51,642 nucleotides of DNA from Serendipita indica DSM 11827 (taxonomy: Eukaryota; Basidiomycota; Agaricomycetes; Sebacinales; Serendipitaceae): positions 1 to 51,642 of the forward strand of contig CAJVGD010000023.1 of NCBI GenBank assembly GCA_910890315.1, given 5' to 3'. The first letter of the stretch is position 1. Every line of letters starts with the position of its first letter. The notes under the pieces were generated by a model. It saw nothing but the letters and a program-made list of their open reading frames with translations. It had not been told where the DNA came from and made no database searches. The position numbers and the translations under genes were made by a program. Shown here piece by piece: positions 11,751-23,540 of this stretch.

Positions 11751-12259
11751 GAGGACGTCGTTAACGAACCATATGAGGCCCCTTTATGGATCCTTGGCCC
11801 CCTGGGCGATTGTAGGCGTGAGCCAATCGTTGAAAAGTCACGCCCGGTGCGACGCGTTTGCAATGTGCTGTGGCCGGCGTTCTGCCGAGTGCATTCGTGG
11901 AAACGAGTTGCGGAGATGTAGTTGACCCGCGAATTCAAAGTAACCACGTCCTGTATGTGCGGAGATGGACGAATCCAAAAGCCGGAGAAATTAGCGCGGG
12001 CCGAGGCAACATGGACTCCGTAGTTGATCCTCACCCATTCGCGTCAATACGTGTTCAAACAAACGATGCAACATCGTCACATGTCACCATACGCTAGCAT
12101 CGATCCAGGAACAGCGACCCAGCGGCAAAGCAAGCGTCAATAAATTATAACAGGCGATTGGATTAGCTTCTTTGTTATGAAATTCGGATGTTATTGCTGA
12201 AATTTTGAGGCGAAAGTCGGGTTTGGGGCGCTCATACAGAGCCGGCCTAGATTGCTACC
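11751..12259. other. Upstream region of the galactanase gene
   Basis: No supported gene. A CATAAAGG element on the minus strand (around 11782) could be its TATA-like box. Confidence 0.35.
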
Positions 12260-13086
12260 CCTCGTGAAGAAACTCACTCTGCGTCAGACCCAACACACGA
12301 TGACCTATGGAATCAGTCTATAGTACAGATCTTCTTGTCCCAGAGATCATCCGTTACTGCTTGAATAGCGCTTGCTGTCTTCGAATCCTGAACGTCCACG
12401 ACCCACTTGAGAGCTCTGCTCTGTTCCACGGGTTTTTACAACAGAAAATGTCCTTGAATCAGTATCTAGATAAGACTCACGTCCTGAGTGACTGCGAAAT
12501 TGGGGACCCGCTTCGAGCTTTCTGTAGCATGTCTGTTGGATGGAGTGGACTAGCGGTCGTGGGTATCTTGTCCCCCGGAACAAGCCGTGGTGTTGGTTCT
12601 TCAGCTCGCTCCAGTCAAATCGACCACCCTCAAGGGTCCGCCGGCTCTCGATGACTGCCTAGCCCTGGTACCACCCCGAATCATCCACTGCAAAAATCCT
12701 GCGAATAACTTGCACTTCAGTTCCTCGTGCGTCTTCAGGCATCGAGACTTTACTCAGGGAAATGGTTCGATCCATAAACGGAAAATTCAACCCGTCAATC
12801 AGGCCGAAGCCTGGATCTGGGGGAGAAGTCCAACAGCCTAGGCGTCTTCTCAATGTACTTTTCACATAATCAAGTTATGTCAAATAAGATGTCGGCGCTA
12901 AGCAAATCCTTGAATCATAGCGCCTAGAAGCGAGAATGGGCATAGAAATATCACCTGACCTAATTTCGGTCTATCAAGAATTATGAAGCTGGCGCAGGCT
13001 TTTTGAAAAAGGGTACGCACCTTTTCAGCCGTCCATGCTAGCATCCAGCACAGACTAGGATATCGCATTTGTCGTGGTGGATTCAT
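12260..13086 (-). CDS. Doubtful minus-strand gene with several exons
   Basis: Several open pieces on the minus strand sit next to plausible splice sites. A start at 13086 opens a frame that ends at a good GTGCGT donor; a longer piece spans about 12659-12865 and continues past a TAG in the same frame to about 12430, where a GGAC/GTGAGT donor appears. The pieces are rich in Arg and Trp and read like real protein, but I recognise no domain and could not phase all introns. It may be a small host gene, a pseudogene or chance. Confidence 0.28.
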
Positions 13087-13309
13087 GTTGGGAGAGCAGC
13101 CCGTTTACTAATGAGATATAGACATTTCTGTATCGTATGACATCTCGGTATCACACCAGAGCAGCCGAGGCCACCATGGCGCTTTCAATCAGACTTGAGA
13201 TGAATACAAAGCCAGTGATATTATGGGGTCGGTCTAGAAGTGAAGAATGTCAGAGGAGGGGAGGACGGTGATAGAGGAGATCTGGACCACGACAAGACTC
13301 ACCAACGCC

Positions 13310-13316
13310 TATAAAA
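13310..13316 (+). promoter_or_regulatory. TATA box of inhibitor-like copy 1
   Basis: TATAAAA lies 76 nt upstream of the ATG at 13386; the paralogue at 15797 has the same motif 75 nt upstream of its ATG. Confidence 0.6.
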
Positions 13317-13385
13317 GACCGAGGGGACAAGTACATGTCTGCCCTGTGTCTCACCAGATACTCATAACCAGCGACATATTTTACA

Positions 13386-14017
13386 ATGGCACTTGTCCCT
13401 ATCGTCAATTCAGGCAAGTACAAGATTAAGAACGTCAAGTTTGGCGCCATCCGGGACGACGAGGGTTCCTTGGGGGCAAAAGGCAACTCCAAGTCCGAGG
13501 AACTTGTCGTAAGTTTCTATTGCATCTAAATGGGAAATTTTTCTCATTCATTTCCAGTGGACTGTCACTCTGAACCCCGACAACTCGCATACCCTTCATG
13601 CCATCTCCGCGAATGCACCCGCTATCGCTGGAGGGCCCGTCACCGAAGTTTCGAAGCGTTTCTATATCAGCCTCGAGAACCAATCTGCCCAGGGCGTTCA
13701 TTGGTTCCTTCAGCCAGTTTTGATCGGCTCTGATCCCCGTATCCTCTATGCGTACGATAAATGCTATTTCGTGACTATCCCTCGCTTACATCTGTACCCA
13801 TAGCATCTACGAACCCGGTAGGAGGGGCCACTGGGAACTGTGTAGCGCAGACAAGAAGGAGCCTGTAGGTTCATTTTCATCTACGCTGACATAATGACTA
13901 ATCTAATTACAGGTGAAGCTCAACAGGGAGCCTCATGATGACGAGAACAAGCCTGTTCCGACACACTTTACTCCGGAGGCCCTCTGGGTCTTTGAGCATG
14001 TAATAGGCGACGAATAG
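13386..14017 (+). CDS. Small cytosolic protein, probably beta-trefoil I66-type protease inhibitor, copy 1
   Basis: Four exons (13386-13508, 13558-13751, 13804-13864, 13913-14017) give 160 residues in frame. There is no signal peptide and no transmembrane segment. The opening SGKYKIKNVKFG, the central WTVTL strand, the RFYIS / IHWFLQP-type strand and the ending FTPEALWVFE recall the mushroom I66 serine protease inhibitors (cospin/cnispin), which fold as beta-trefoils and start with a similar YKI strand and end with a PTELWEI-like motif. The match is by memory of the fold pattern, so the inhibitor role is an inference; a lectin-like beta-trefoil is the main alternative. A paralogue with the same exon sizes lies 2.4 kb downstream. 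Confidence 0.6.
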
Positions 14018-15721
14018 GCTCGAATATAAAGTTTTATTTATTGCTATAACGTCTCATTGAGTTGACTGAAGCTGCTAGTACGATGATTCCTTTCTGCAAG
14101 CGTACATGTCACACGAATCGAGGGGTTCTGTGATTCAAAAGAGCTAGAGTGACTAATTTATCATACTTTCATCAACGGTTCAATGGCGGAGACGTCGAGG
14201 GAGCCGAAAGTCCGTTGGCGCCTTGGTCCGAGTAGTTAGGCATATATACACGCTTACAAGTGAGAAAGTGGCCTCAATAAAGTTTTATCTAGGTAAAAAT
14301 CTAGCGAGGCTATTGAAGCAGGGCGTGGCCAGTGCCAGCTACCCATGTCCGGGACAAGCATAGTAGAGTTTCTGTCTGTGTTATTGCAATTCATATAGGT
14401 CAAGGCGATTAGTCTGCATAGAAGGAGACAGGACAAAGAGTTACTGGATTAAACCAGGGCGACCCAGGCCATTCTCGCGTCCTCATATCGGTACCAGGCT
14501 GCCGACACGGGTTAGAGAGGTGATGAATATAAACAAATGAGAAGCTAAAGGCCGCAATCCAGACTGCAAGCGGCCTCCTCAGAATCTACGGGACCAATAA
14601 GAGGGATTATTGAGAGTGTTCCAGTGTAGACAAGCATAACTATATAGAATATTCGACTGAGCTCCAATATGAAGTCTCAAATTCACACCGATGAAGCTCA
14701 GCAACGAGTACAGTGACTACATACAACGGAGCTGTTCCAACCAACCAACTTGCCCTTTCCAGAGGTCATTTGAATATTCGAGCAGAATATGGCACAGATC
14801 CATCCAAACGAGAGGGAACTTACTGCTACATCGTCATGTTAATGATGCGATCGGTTCTCTGAATACTTACGGATAATGAGCAGTTGCAAGCACACGCAAG
14901 TCTTATGAATATGTAGAAAATTCTGGAAAGCATCATAAGTTCATTTCAACTGACTTCCTATCGCTACCTTGTGTCAATATGGTGGATCCGTCGCAGACCT
15001 GCACCTATGCCTGCCGGCCTAGATCCTTTCGCCCTATCGTGGCACCTCCGTCGGCATACAGATACCTCGTAAACTGAATTCAATGAAATAACACTTCGTA
15101 TCTACTCATTCCTAGTGATTTATAAGTCCCGAACTGCCCGCTTCAACGATCCTCGAAATGCCTTGTGGCTCCGGCGTCAATTCCCAAGCTTCGAGACCCC
15201 CTTCTAAGAGCTAGACGCACACGCCGATGGGTGTTCAGTCTGTACATCATGCAAAGTTCTGGGCCTCGGTGAGGCCTCACAGCCCGGGCGCCTCCGAAAT
15301 ACAGTTCCACATGGTTCCACATAGCCAATTGAAGGCAAGGGCCAAACGATTTCTGGACTCCTCGCAACCAGAGTAGGAAATTGCATCCCGGGAAGATGCC
15401 TATGTGACAAACCACTAGAACGCTACACACGCTATTCAAATCAAGTACAGTCGACCATGCCACTGGCAAATGTCCGTTCGAGGCGACCTGCATATTCCTC
15501 ATGGATTTATGCCACGAAACCCATAATTATGATTGAAATTCATAGTCTCTACGTCCCAAGCGATCTCGATATCACACCAGACCCGTCTAGGCTTCTCACG
15601 GCGCTACATTCTTGACTGAAGATGGATACAAGGCCAGACAGATAGGGTCTAGAAAACAAAAAATGAGGACGGGAGGGCGGCAATACATAATGGCCTGGCT
15701 GCGATTGGAATCCGCAAACGG
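14018..15721. other. Spacer between the two inhibitor-like paralogues
   Basis: No gene is supported. The last part (about 15540-15720) resembles the promoter of copy 1 (about 13120-13300): both contain a TCTCGRTATCACACCAG-like block, then a GGTCTAGAA block, then the TATA box. The duplication therefore included the promoter. Confidence 0.45.
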
Positions 15722-15728
15722 TATAAAA
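15722..15728 (+). promoter_or_regulatory. TATA box of inhibitor-like copy 2
   Basis: TATAAAA lies 75 nt upstream of the ATG at 15797, as in copy 1. Confidence 0.6.
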
Positions 15729-15796
15729 GAGTGAGGACTTGGGTATTCTCTGTCCACTGTCTCACAAGAAATCAACACTCAAAGATCTACTACAAA

Positions 15797-16433
15797 ATGT
15801 CTCTTATGCCCATCGTCAACTCTGGTCAGTATAAAATCAGAAATCTCAAGTTTGGTGCCATCCGTGAGGACGAGGGTGCGCTGGGAGCGATAGGTAACTC
15901 GAACTGTGCAGAGCTCGTCGTATGTTCTTAACCACCTCTAATTAAATTGCTTCTCTAACACTTTCTCAAGTGGAACGTTACTTTGAACCCGGACAACTCA
16001 CACACCCTTCAGGCTGTGTCTGCAAAAGCCGCAGCTGTCATTAGTTGTCCAGTCACTGAAGTCCCAAATCGCTTCTATATCAGCGTCGAGGAAGAATCCG
16101 CGCCGGGAATTCATTGGTTCCTCCAGCCAGTGCTGATTGGTTCCGACCCTCGTATTCTCTACGCGTACGTAATACATCCTGTCACGGATATTTGACACTC
16201 ATATTGTCTGATAGTATCTATGAACCCGGCAGGCATGGCCACTGGGAACTTCTAAGTGCAAACAAGAAGGAACCTGTAAGCTCGCTCGAATCCTGGATCC
16301 ATGGATATGTAAACTTTGTTTTATGTAGGTTAAACTCAACGAGGAACCGACTGATGATGAAAACAAGCCAGTTCCCACCCATTTTACTCCAGAGGCACTT
16401 TGGCTCTTCGAGTATGTCGCAGGTGCTGAGTAA
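15797..16433 (+). CDS. Small cytosolic protein, probably beta-trefoil I66-type protease inhibitor, copy 2
   Basis: Exons 15797-15919, 15971-16164, 16215-16275 and 16329-16433 have exactly the same sizes (123, 194, 61, 105 nt) as copy 1 and give 160 residues. The proteins agree over most of their length, including LNPDNSHTL, QPVLIGSDPRILYA and KPVPTHFTPEALW. Differences gather in the central part after SHTL (AKAAAVISC against ANAPAIAGG), which could be an exposed loop. No signal peptide is present. Introns differ in sequence and by up to five bases in length. Function as in copy 1: protease inhibitor likely, lectin possible. Confidence 0.6.
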
Positions 16434-17506
16434 ACTAGAAGTATATAAGGAACCTTTTGATGCTACATCCTTTATCTAGTGGAGGCGAACCTGCCCTTGG
16501 TCATTAGGGATTGAATAACCAGGCTCTCCTGGTCCGAATTGGCGGGAAGGTGGCCCAACTACCCCGTAAAGAGAGCACATATTGAAATCAGACTCTAGAA
16601 AGTGGATTCATGGTATCTTGATCACGATGGTTTCCATTTGAATGTACCGTTGACATACACGCGCAGCTGTTAAGAGGCAAAGAATGGATCAAGTCAGCCG
16701 TGGTCAACGTTCACAATTGAATAACTGGGGACTCAAGGCTACGCTCTGATCTTGTGGTATTTATCGACTGCTCTGACCGAGGACAAGCAAGCCTCTCGAC
16801 TCGACTGCATATGAAGTAAAGACGGCCACCAAATCACCTGGTTGATCCCTCGGTGTTGAAGGTTTACCCTTTGACTCTTAGTGCTCACTAAATAGACTTA
16901 GCCAATAGTAATAGCTCACGTCGTAACTCAATGTATTTAGGGACGTGGGACGATGCGGCCGGACCTTACTGGTCTTGCCTCTCACTTCATGCGTCCTAGG
17001 TTTGCCACACTATATACTGGTCTTGCCTCTCACCTCACGCGTCCTAGAATCAACGGAATCAACATATTTCAGACTGATTATGAGATGTATGTCTCCTATG
17101 TAATTGGCTAATTGGTTGTGATGGAATGAGGGAATGATGCCGTCTACCCATTCTAATGGTGCCCAGATAGTCATGTCGGCTACAAGGTGTGCCAAGTCAG
17201 GGCAAAGAGCCTCTCCAAAGTGACTTTTGTCCCCAACAAGCTCTTTGAGCAGAATCAAGGTCTCTTCAAGGTACCATCCCCTCGTTAGAGTGTCAAACCA
17301 AGCCGCATTGTATCTGAGATACAGTGGGCTCTAAAACTGTTCCAATGTTGGTCACAGGTGGCTTGTCGGCCTGATTACTCAATATCTCCATGATCTCTGC
17401 ATCATATTCTCAGGCACTCTGCAGGAGCGGCAAGGCAAATCAAATTTTATTGTCCCCACTTGGCAATAGCACCATTTATATCCTAGGCTGATACATTCAC
17501 TCATAA
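16434..17506. other. Spacer with a small repeat and a possible F-box protein fragment
   Basis: A minus-strand open frame at 17010-17258 (LLKELVGDKSHFG, then CPDLAHLVADM) resembles the leucine-rich part of the F-box/LRR proteins elsewhere in this window, but has no start or domain context and is probably a relic. An imperfect repeat of about 31 nt (ACTGGTCTTGCCTCTCAC core) occurs at about 16968 and 17016. Confidence 0.3.
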
Positions 17507-20500
17507 CTATGAGCTTGTTCGAACTTTGGTCCACAATGTCCCACACTGGAAATTAGTGAAATCAAGTTTGGTCGCTCTAAGGTGACTTGAAGTGGGCATA
17601 GTCAGAACAAGACATGGGTGCTCCAGTCCATGACGATTATTAGGTGGTACCCAGAAGAGGTATTGACCAGAAGACTCCACCCATCCGTCGGGCAGCAAAG
17701 AACAATCACCAAATCTAGGTATAAAGAGAACTGGAAAAAACTTGATATGGCCAGAGAAACGTGTTCTATTTGATAGATTACCTACATTTAGCGTACGGTC
17801 AGTCACCATAACAAACTGACACTACAAACCAAAGAGATATTCAGAATCGACTCACCATTGTCCGAACTCGAGATTTGAATTGTCCTACTAATGGAGCCAG
17901 AGACAACTTGTGTGCCATCTGGTGAGAATGCGACAGCGTTCGCCGAGTATTCATGACCTTGGAGTGGCTCTCCCAATGGCTGGCCAGTCTCTGCATCCCA
18001 CTGTCGAATTGTGCTGTCCCTTGAGCCAGAGACGATTCGTGTGCCATCTGGTGAGAATGCGACAGCGTTCACCGAGGATTCATGACCTTGGAGTGGCTCT
18101 CCCAATGGCTGGCCAGTCTCTGCATCCCACTGTCGAATTGTGCTGTCCCTTGAGCCAGAGACGATTCGTGTGCCATCTGGTGAGAATGCGACAGCCATGA
18201 CCTCGTCTTCATGACCTTGGAGTGGCTCTCCCAATGGCTGGCCAGTCTCTGCATCCCACTGTCGAATTGTGCTGTCCCTTGAGCCAGAGACGATTCGTGT
18301 GCCATCTGGTGAGAATGCGACAGCCATGACCTCGTCTTCATGACCTTGGAGTGGCTCTCCCAATGGCTGGCCAGTCTCTGCATCCCACTGTCGAATTGTG
18401 CTGTCCCTTGAGCCAGAGACGATTCGTGTGCCATCTGGTGAGAATGCGACAGCAATGACCTCGTCTTCATGACCTTGGATTGGCTCTCCCAAAGGCTGGC
18501 CAGTCTCTGCATCCCACTGTCGAATTGTGCTGTCCCTTGAGCCAGAGACGATTCGTGTGCCATCTGGTGAGAATGCGACAGCGTTCACCGAGTATTCATG
18601 ACCTTGGAGTGGCTCTCCCAATGGCTGGCCAGTCTCTGCATCCCACTGTCGAATTGTCCTGTCCCTTGAGCCAGAGACGATTCGTGTGCCATCTGGTGAG
18701 AATGCGACAGCGTTCACCGAGGATTCATGACCTTGGAGTGGCTCTCCCAATGGCTGGCCAGTCTCTGCATCCCACTGTCGAATTGTCCTGTCCCAAGAGC
18801 CAGAGACGATTCGTGTGCCATCTGGTGAGAATGCGACAGCCATGACCTCGTCTTCATGACCTTGGAGTGGCTCTCCCAATGGCTGGCCAGTCTCTGCATC
18901 CCACTGTCGAATTGTGCTGTCCCTTGAGCCAGAGACGATTCGTGTGCCATCTGGTGAGAATGCGACAGCGTTCACCGAGGATTCATGACCTTGGAGTGGC
19001 TCTCCCAATGGCTGGCCAGTCTCTGCATCCCACTGTCGAATTGTCCTGTCCCTTGAGCCAGAGACGATTCGTGTGCCATCTGGTGAGAATGCGACAGCGT
19101 TCACCGAGGATTCATGACCTTGGAGTGGCTCTCCCAATGGCTGGCCAGTCTCTGCATCCCAGCTGTCATGAATTGTGTCTGTCGAATTGTGCTGTCCTAG
19201 AGCCAGAGACGATTCGTGTGCCATCGGGTGAGAATGCGACAGCCATGACCTCGTCTTCATGACCTTGGAGTGGCTCTCCCAATGGCTGGCCAGTCTCTGC
19301 ATCCCACTGTCGAATTGTCCTGTCCCAAGAGCCAGAGACGATTCGTGTGCCATCTGGTGAGAATGCGACAGCGTTCACCGAGTATTCATGACCTTGGAGT
19401 GGCTCTCCCAATGGCTGGCCAGTCTCTGCATCCCACTGTCGAATTGTGCTGTCCCTTGAGCCAGAGACGATTCGTGTGCCATCTGGTGAGAATGAAACTG
19501 CTGTGACACTACCCTGGTGACCTAGCAGCGTTCTGGGAAGCTCACGAAATGTTTCTTCAAGCCCTCTGGTCACAATTAACGAATTCATATACTCCTTTAA
19601 ACCCTCCGTATGAAGTACTGACTTCCGTGGACTGAATGGGAGAGATGAGATGTAGATGTGTGGTGCGCTGTCTTGGATTGGTACAGAGAATGCCATCAAA
19701 AACCGTCTGATGTCATTCATCCGACCTCGGATCTCTTGCTCAAGCTATCTGTTGCTTTAGTAATCGGAAGGTCTCAAATAGTCCACGCACGCTCTTATGT
19801 TGCGTCGCAGCTCGCATTCCAGATACTGCCCGCATGACTCCTCCAGTTACGCTGAGGATCTCCATCCAATAGAGTGCGAATGGACTTTTGACTATACGTG
19901 CCAGCTCATTCCTTAGCCTGCGGCCCCAGTCACCGTCCATTGCGGCCACATGGAACGGCCAGTGCAAACTAGCATAGCGAAGCCTCCGCGAAATGAATTT
20001 CGCCACCCGGGCGTCAAGGTCTGTAATCTGCCTATTCAGATAGAAGGATGACTCGATTTGGCAAATATTAAACTTGAGCCCCTCCTTGCGCGATTTGAGA
20101 GTGTGAAGACACCATGATGCGGCTTGGCCATGTGCACGCGCGATGTTGATAAGATTCCTGTCGCAATCACCGATAATTTCGGTGCCACAGCGTCGTCGAA
20201 GATATTCAAAAAAGGTGGGGTGACGAAACTGTATCGAGTGCGTGATCGGATCCTCCTTAAGTACACTTCCCAGAATCCGTACCAGCGCTTCGGCACTCCC
20301 TTGTCCTTTGGTATGCTGAACAAGATCTTCCAAGTCATGGGTGGTGAGTGGTTCGAACGCAGCAAGCAGCATACCGAGCATTTCAATGATAACTGGTTTG
20401 GATGCTCGGTCAATGCGCTCGAAGACGAGGTCGTATACCTCGTCGATGGCTCCAGGCTGATCAATAGACGTCAGGCGATCATATATGGCCGCTGTATTGA

Positions 20501-22595
20501 CCGCAGATGATTCATCATCGAGCATCCGACACGCAGTGCTCGCCCAAATGAACAGCCCCTTGGCCTTATCAACCAGTCGCTGGATCTTATCTGGCGTCAG
20601 GCGCCGGCCAAGCAATCGATGGACGTATATCGCAACGTCATCGATGTTGTCGCGGTGGCTAGCATCGTGGAGCCGATCTGTCAGCTTGGCCTTGATAGAA
20701 AGAGGTTCTAAAACCCTTTCGACCACAGGGTCTGGTCGACTTGTGATGAATATCCGAAGATTCTTGCTCTCCTGAGCAGCAGAAGCGAGAGTCTCAACCA
20801 GTTCTTTTCTCTGTGCTCCAGACTTGCATTCGTCAAGTGCATCTAAGACGAGGACTACTTGCGTCTGTCGATGCTGGAGTGGGTCGGTGATGAGCATTCG
20901 AAACTGTTGATCAAAAGAGGCTCGTAGGAGAGCAGGATTCCGCTTTACTATCTCCGCAATCGGTGTCCCAAGCTCCGGAATATGTTGAGCGAGTTCCCTC
21001 GCCATGGTCGAGCAAAACTTTTCGGTGTCTGAGCTTTCGCTGCTTGCCATGGAGAAGAAGAATCCGCCGCCTAAGATTCCTTGCTTCTTCCACTTCTCCA
21101 TTGCAGTCATCGCGACGGTCGATTTTCCAGAGCCAGCTATATCACATAGCCAGAAGATCGGTTTTTCTGATGAATCGCCATCGGCCCATTGCGAGATTGT
21201 CTCGAGGACAGCCTGGCGAGTTCCTTGTAGACAGGTGGTATGGACAGAGGATGGGGCGAATGCGACTACCGGCAGTTGAGATACGAAAAGCGCGTCGTCT
21301 TGAGAATATTAGTAAACCTTCGTGTACACGAGATAGTTCATACCTGGTTGAGGGATGGTTCCTCCTTCACGACGGCTACTCGTGGGTCAGGAAAGAATCA
21401 GCGATGAGTATGTTACGAACTGCGCAAGTTATTCTCCATAAACCATTTTTGTGCACGGCATCGGGGCGTTCTCAGCGCACTCCGTGAGATAGTAAGCAAC
21501 TGCTTGGTAATCTTCACTCTCTTCCGTCTGGAATCTGACAAGGTTCTGGTGATCGCTATGGAGTACGACCGCAATAGCGTTTTGATCGCCAGCGATCACC
21601 GCCGAGTGATACGGAACATTCTATAAGCCAGTTAGCACCCACCCATAAGACGATTTAGCGCACCTACCAAATGTATCTGCTGTTCGTCGGCTCCGGTGCT
21701 GTATTCCTCGCAGAAGAAGACGCTGTTTATCTTTTTACTCGCGGTGAGATACAAGCTCTGGATGTTTTCGAGTTCATCCGAGTGAGCGTGAAGGTTCTTG
21801 ACAATGACTTCTGTCGATTCCATACATGGTGCTGCCAGGCGAACGATCTTCTTAAGGAGCGTTTCTTCTACGCCGGAATGCGGGGTTCCAAAGAAGAGGA
21901 TGGAATGGGTGGATACCACGATATTTCGTAGGCCGTCTTTTGATTCCAGGTCCTCATTGTTGCATATGACAAGCGCCTATGAGACCGTCAGGGTCAAAAT
22001 GTAGTGGACATCCTCGGACGAACCCATTTGAGAATGATGCCTCCCAAATCGTGAGCAACAAAGATGATGGGGCGCTAGGGTGATTAGGGAAGAAGGCACC
22101 GGTTTACGGATGCCACTCACTCGAGGAGCATCTTTACGCTTCCGTAAAATAGCTTGAGCCAGACCGACGGCGTGGCGGCGCATAGTCTGGGTCGATACGC
22201 ACTCCGTACTGTGAGTGTCGGCGTCGTAGCCATAGGTCAGGATACGGGCACGAGGCAATGAGGACGGCAAGAATTGGCGTAGCCAAAGAACGCCATCGTC
22301 TGTCATCCAAGTCTTTTCTCTGTGACCATTCAAGCCGTGGATTGCTATGATACTGGAGTTGGGAGGTCAGCACGAAGCGACTACAGTGCCCCGAATGTGC
22401 TTACTCGACGGTGGGATCCTCTGGGCATACCAATTCCAGGAATCCAAGGTCTTCCTTCTTGGTTTTGGACGTAGAGGATTTCGATGTTCTAGGATGTTCA
22501 CTTGCAGCAGTCCGATCGTTCAGTCGTTGCCAAAGTCGGGCAACATGATTTAGGCCTCGTGGAAATGGCCGTGCTTTGCCTTGCTCTTGTGACAT
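17507..22595 (-). CDS. NLR-like receptor: SesB-type esterase, NACHT, 13 WD40 repeats (one frame change in the repeats)
   Basis: A fungal STAND/NLR-type signalling protein of the allorecognition/immune class. Exons on the minus strand: 22405-22595, 22121-22352, 22024-22074, 21668-21976, 21457-21620, 21344-21375, 19791-21298, 17856-19744, 17507-17781. Introns are 45-81 nt and all keep phase. Domains: alpha/beta-hydrolase (SesB-like) at about residues 60-290 with AIHGLNG and [13 protein letters not shown] from about 350 with Walker A GSGKST near 382 and Walker B LVLDALDE near 478; WD40 repeats of 43 residues; and a C-terminal DGWV / LFWVPP tail typical of the family. The expected nucleophile Ser in the esterase GxSxG is Asp (AHDLGG). 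In the third WD40 repeat (around 19160-19200) a net 16-nt insertion changes frame; read literally, the product stops near 19166 after about 1020 residues instead of about 1540. Confidence 0.85.
17860..19530 (-). repeat. WD40 array: 13 tandem 129-bp repeats, nearly identical
   Basis: Each unit is 129 bp (43 residues) and codes a full WD40 blade (GHE.., [24 protein letters not shown]). Most units are identical except at codons after GHE (SS, YS or DE with VNA, VMA or VIA) and before the TIRQ strand (RDR, RDS or WDR). The first ([11 protein letters not shown]) and last ([11 protein letters not shown]) units are more diverged, as expected when inner units are homogenised. Because 129 is a multiple of three, long repeat-made open frames also appear on the opposite strand and are artefacts. 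Confidence 0.92.
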
Positions 22596-23043
22596 TGTGC
22601 GCTCTTGAGTTGTTCAAACAGTCGATAGTGTCGTCTGAACGGGCCTTAGGACGTGCTGTAGGGGTCTTACGGTCCTAGAGGTGTCGGGAGCAAGCCTCAT
22701 TGTTTCCAGACGAACCAGCAGGATGACCGGTCAGTAGGCTGATATGAATCGTCCAATCGCAGTTCGATTCGATAGACGCCAGAGTCTGATTGGTGTGTGA
22801 CTTTGTATTCGGATAAGATGGCAACTCAGGATAGCGGTACTAATCGTGTCCACCAGCATGCGAGGACTCGCTGGGATCTGGCAATATATGGCCAAAACGA
22901 GTTGACCTTTGTTTGACCAAGTGTTCGCGCCGACCGCGACTCTGTAGTCTGCGGCTCTCGGTCCATTGCGCTGCGAGTTGTACCAATGTGTACAAGAAAT
23001 TCTAGTATAATACATACTGATTCCTTTTCTACCGCAACTGTGC
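22596..23043. other. Upstream region of the NLR-like gene
   Basis: No supported gene or clear TATA box was found. Confidence 0.35.
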
Positions 23044-23460
23044 CTAGGGAAGCGTCCTTCGTGACTCTTCTACGGCTAGCTGCTCACGATGCGACTCTTT
23101 CGCCTTGAAAGTATCAACATTCGAGTCCTCAGCCCACCTCAAATCGACTCCCACTTCTTTGGCGTCGATCCGCTCCAGCGTTGGAGATTTGAGGCCGTCA
23201 TCTAGCAGCCGCAGTCTGGCCCTATTCGACGCGGAGTGACCTTGGTATCGCTCGTTCAATCATCATGAGTGCGTAGTCTCATTCTACTCGACGCTCGACG
23301 TCTCCACGCGTTTCTGGACTTGCTGGCTAACATATTCGAGGTCGAATACATCTTTCGAGTCAGACATGAACTGTATTTAGTACCAAACGTGTGTTTTCTA
23401 GTCAAGCAGCGCCTTTCGGGGTCAGTCGTTATGCTTGCGAGCGTCCTGGACAAGAGACAT
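23044..23460 (-). CDS. Possible small minus-strand gene or gene end
   Basis: An open frame at 23044-23259 is charged and helical-looking (RLRLLDDGLKSPTLERIDAK) and ends with TAG. An exon candidate upstream starts after a good branch/acceptor signal (GTACTAAATACAG near 23370) and reads MSDSKDVFDLEYVSQQVQKR, then a GA/GTAGAA donor (around 23277) could lead into the first frame. The family is not recognised and the first exon was not found. It may be the end of a gene whose upstream part has decayed. Confidence 0.3.
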
Positions 23461-23540
23461 GGTCACGATGGGTGGGAAAAGGACGTCATTTGAACGCTCC
23501 AGTAGACATGCGCCTGCAGAGATATGTTTCGCGATAGCCA

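Noticed and set aside
12307-12654. 115-codon plus-strand frame
   Set aside because: It overlaps better minus-strand exon candidates and lacks any motif.
17910-19506. Long plus-strand frames across the WD40 array
   Set aside because: They repeat with the 129-bp unit and are antisense shadows of the WD40 coding frame.
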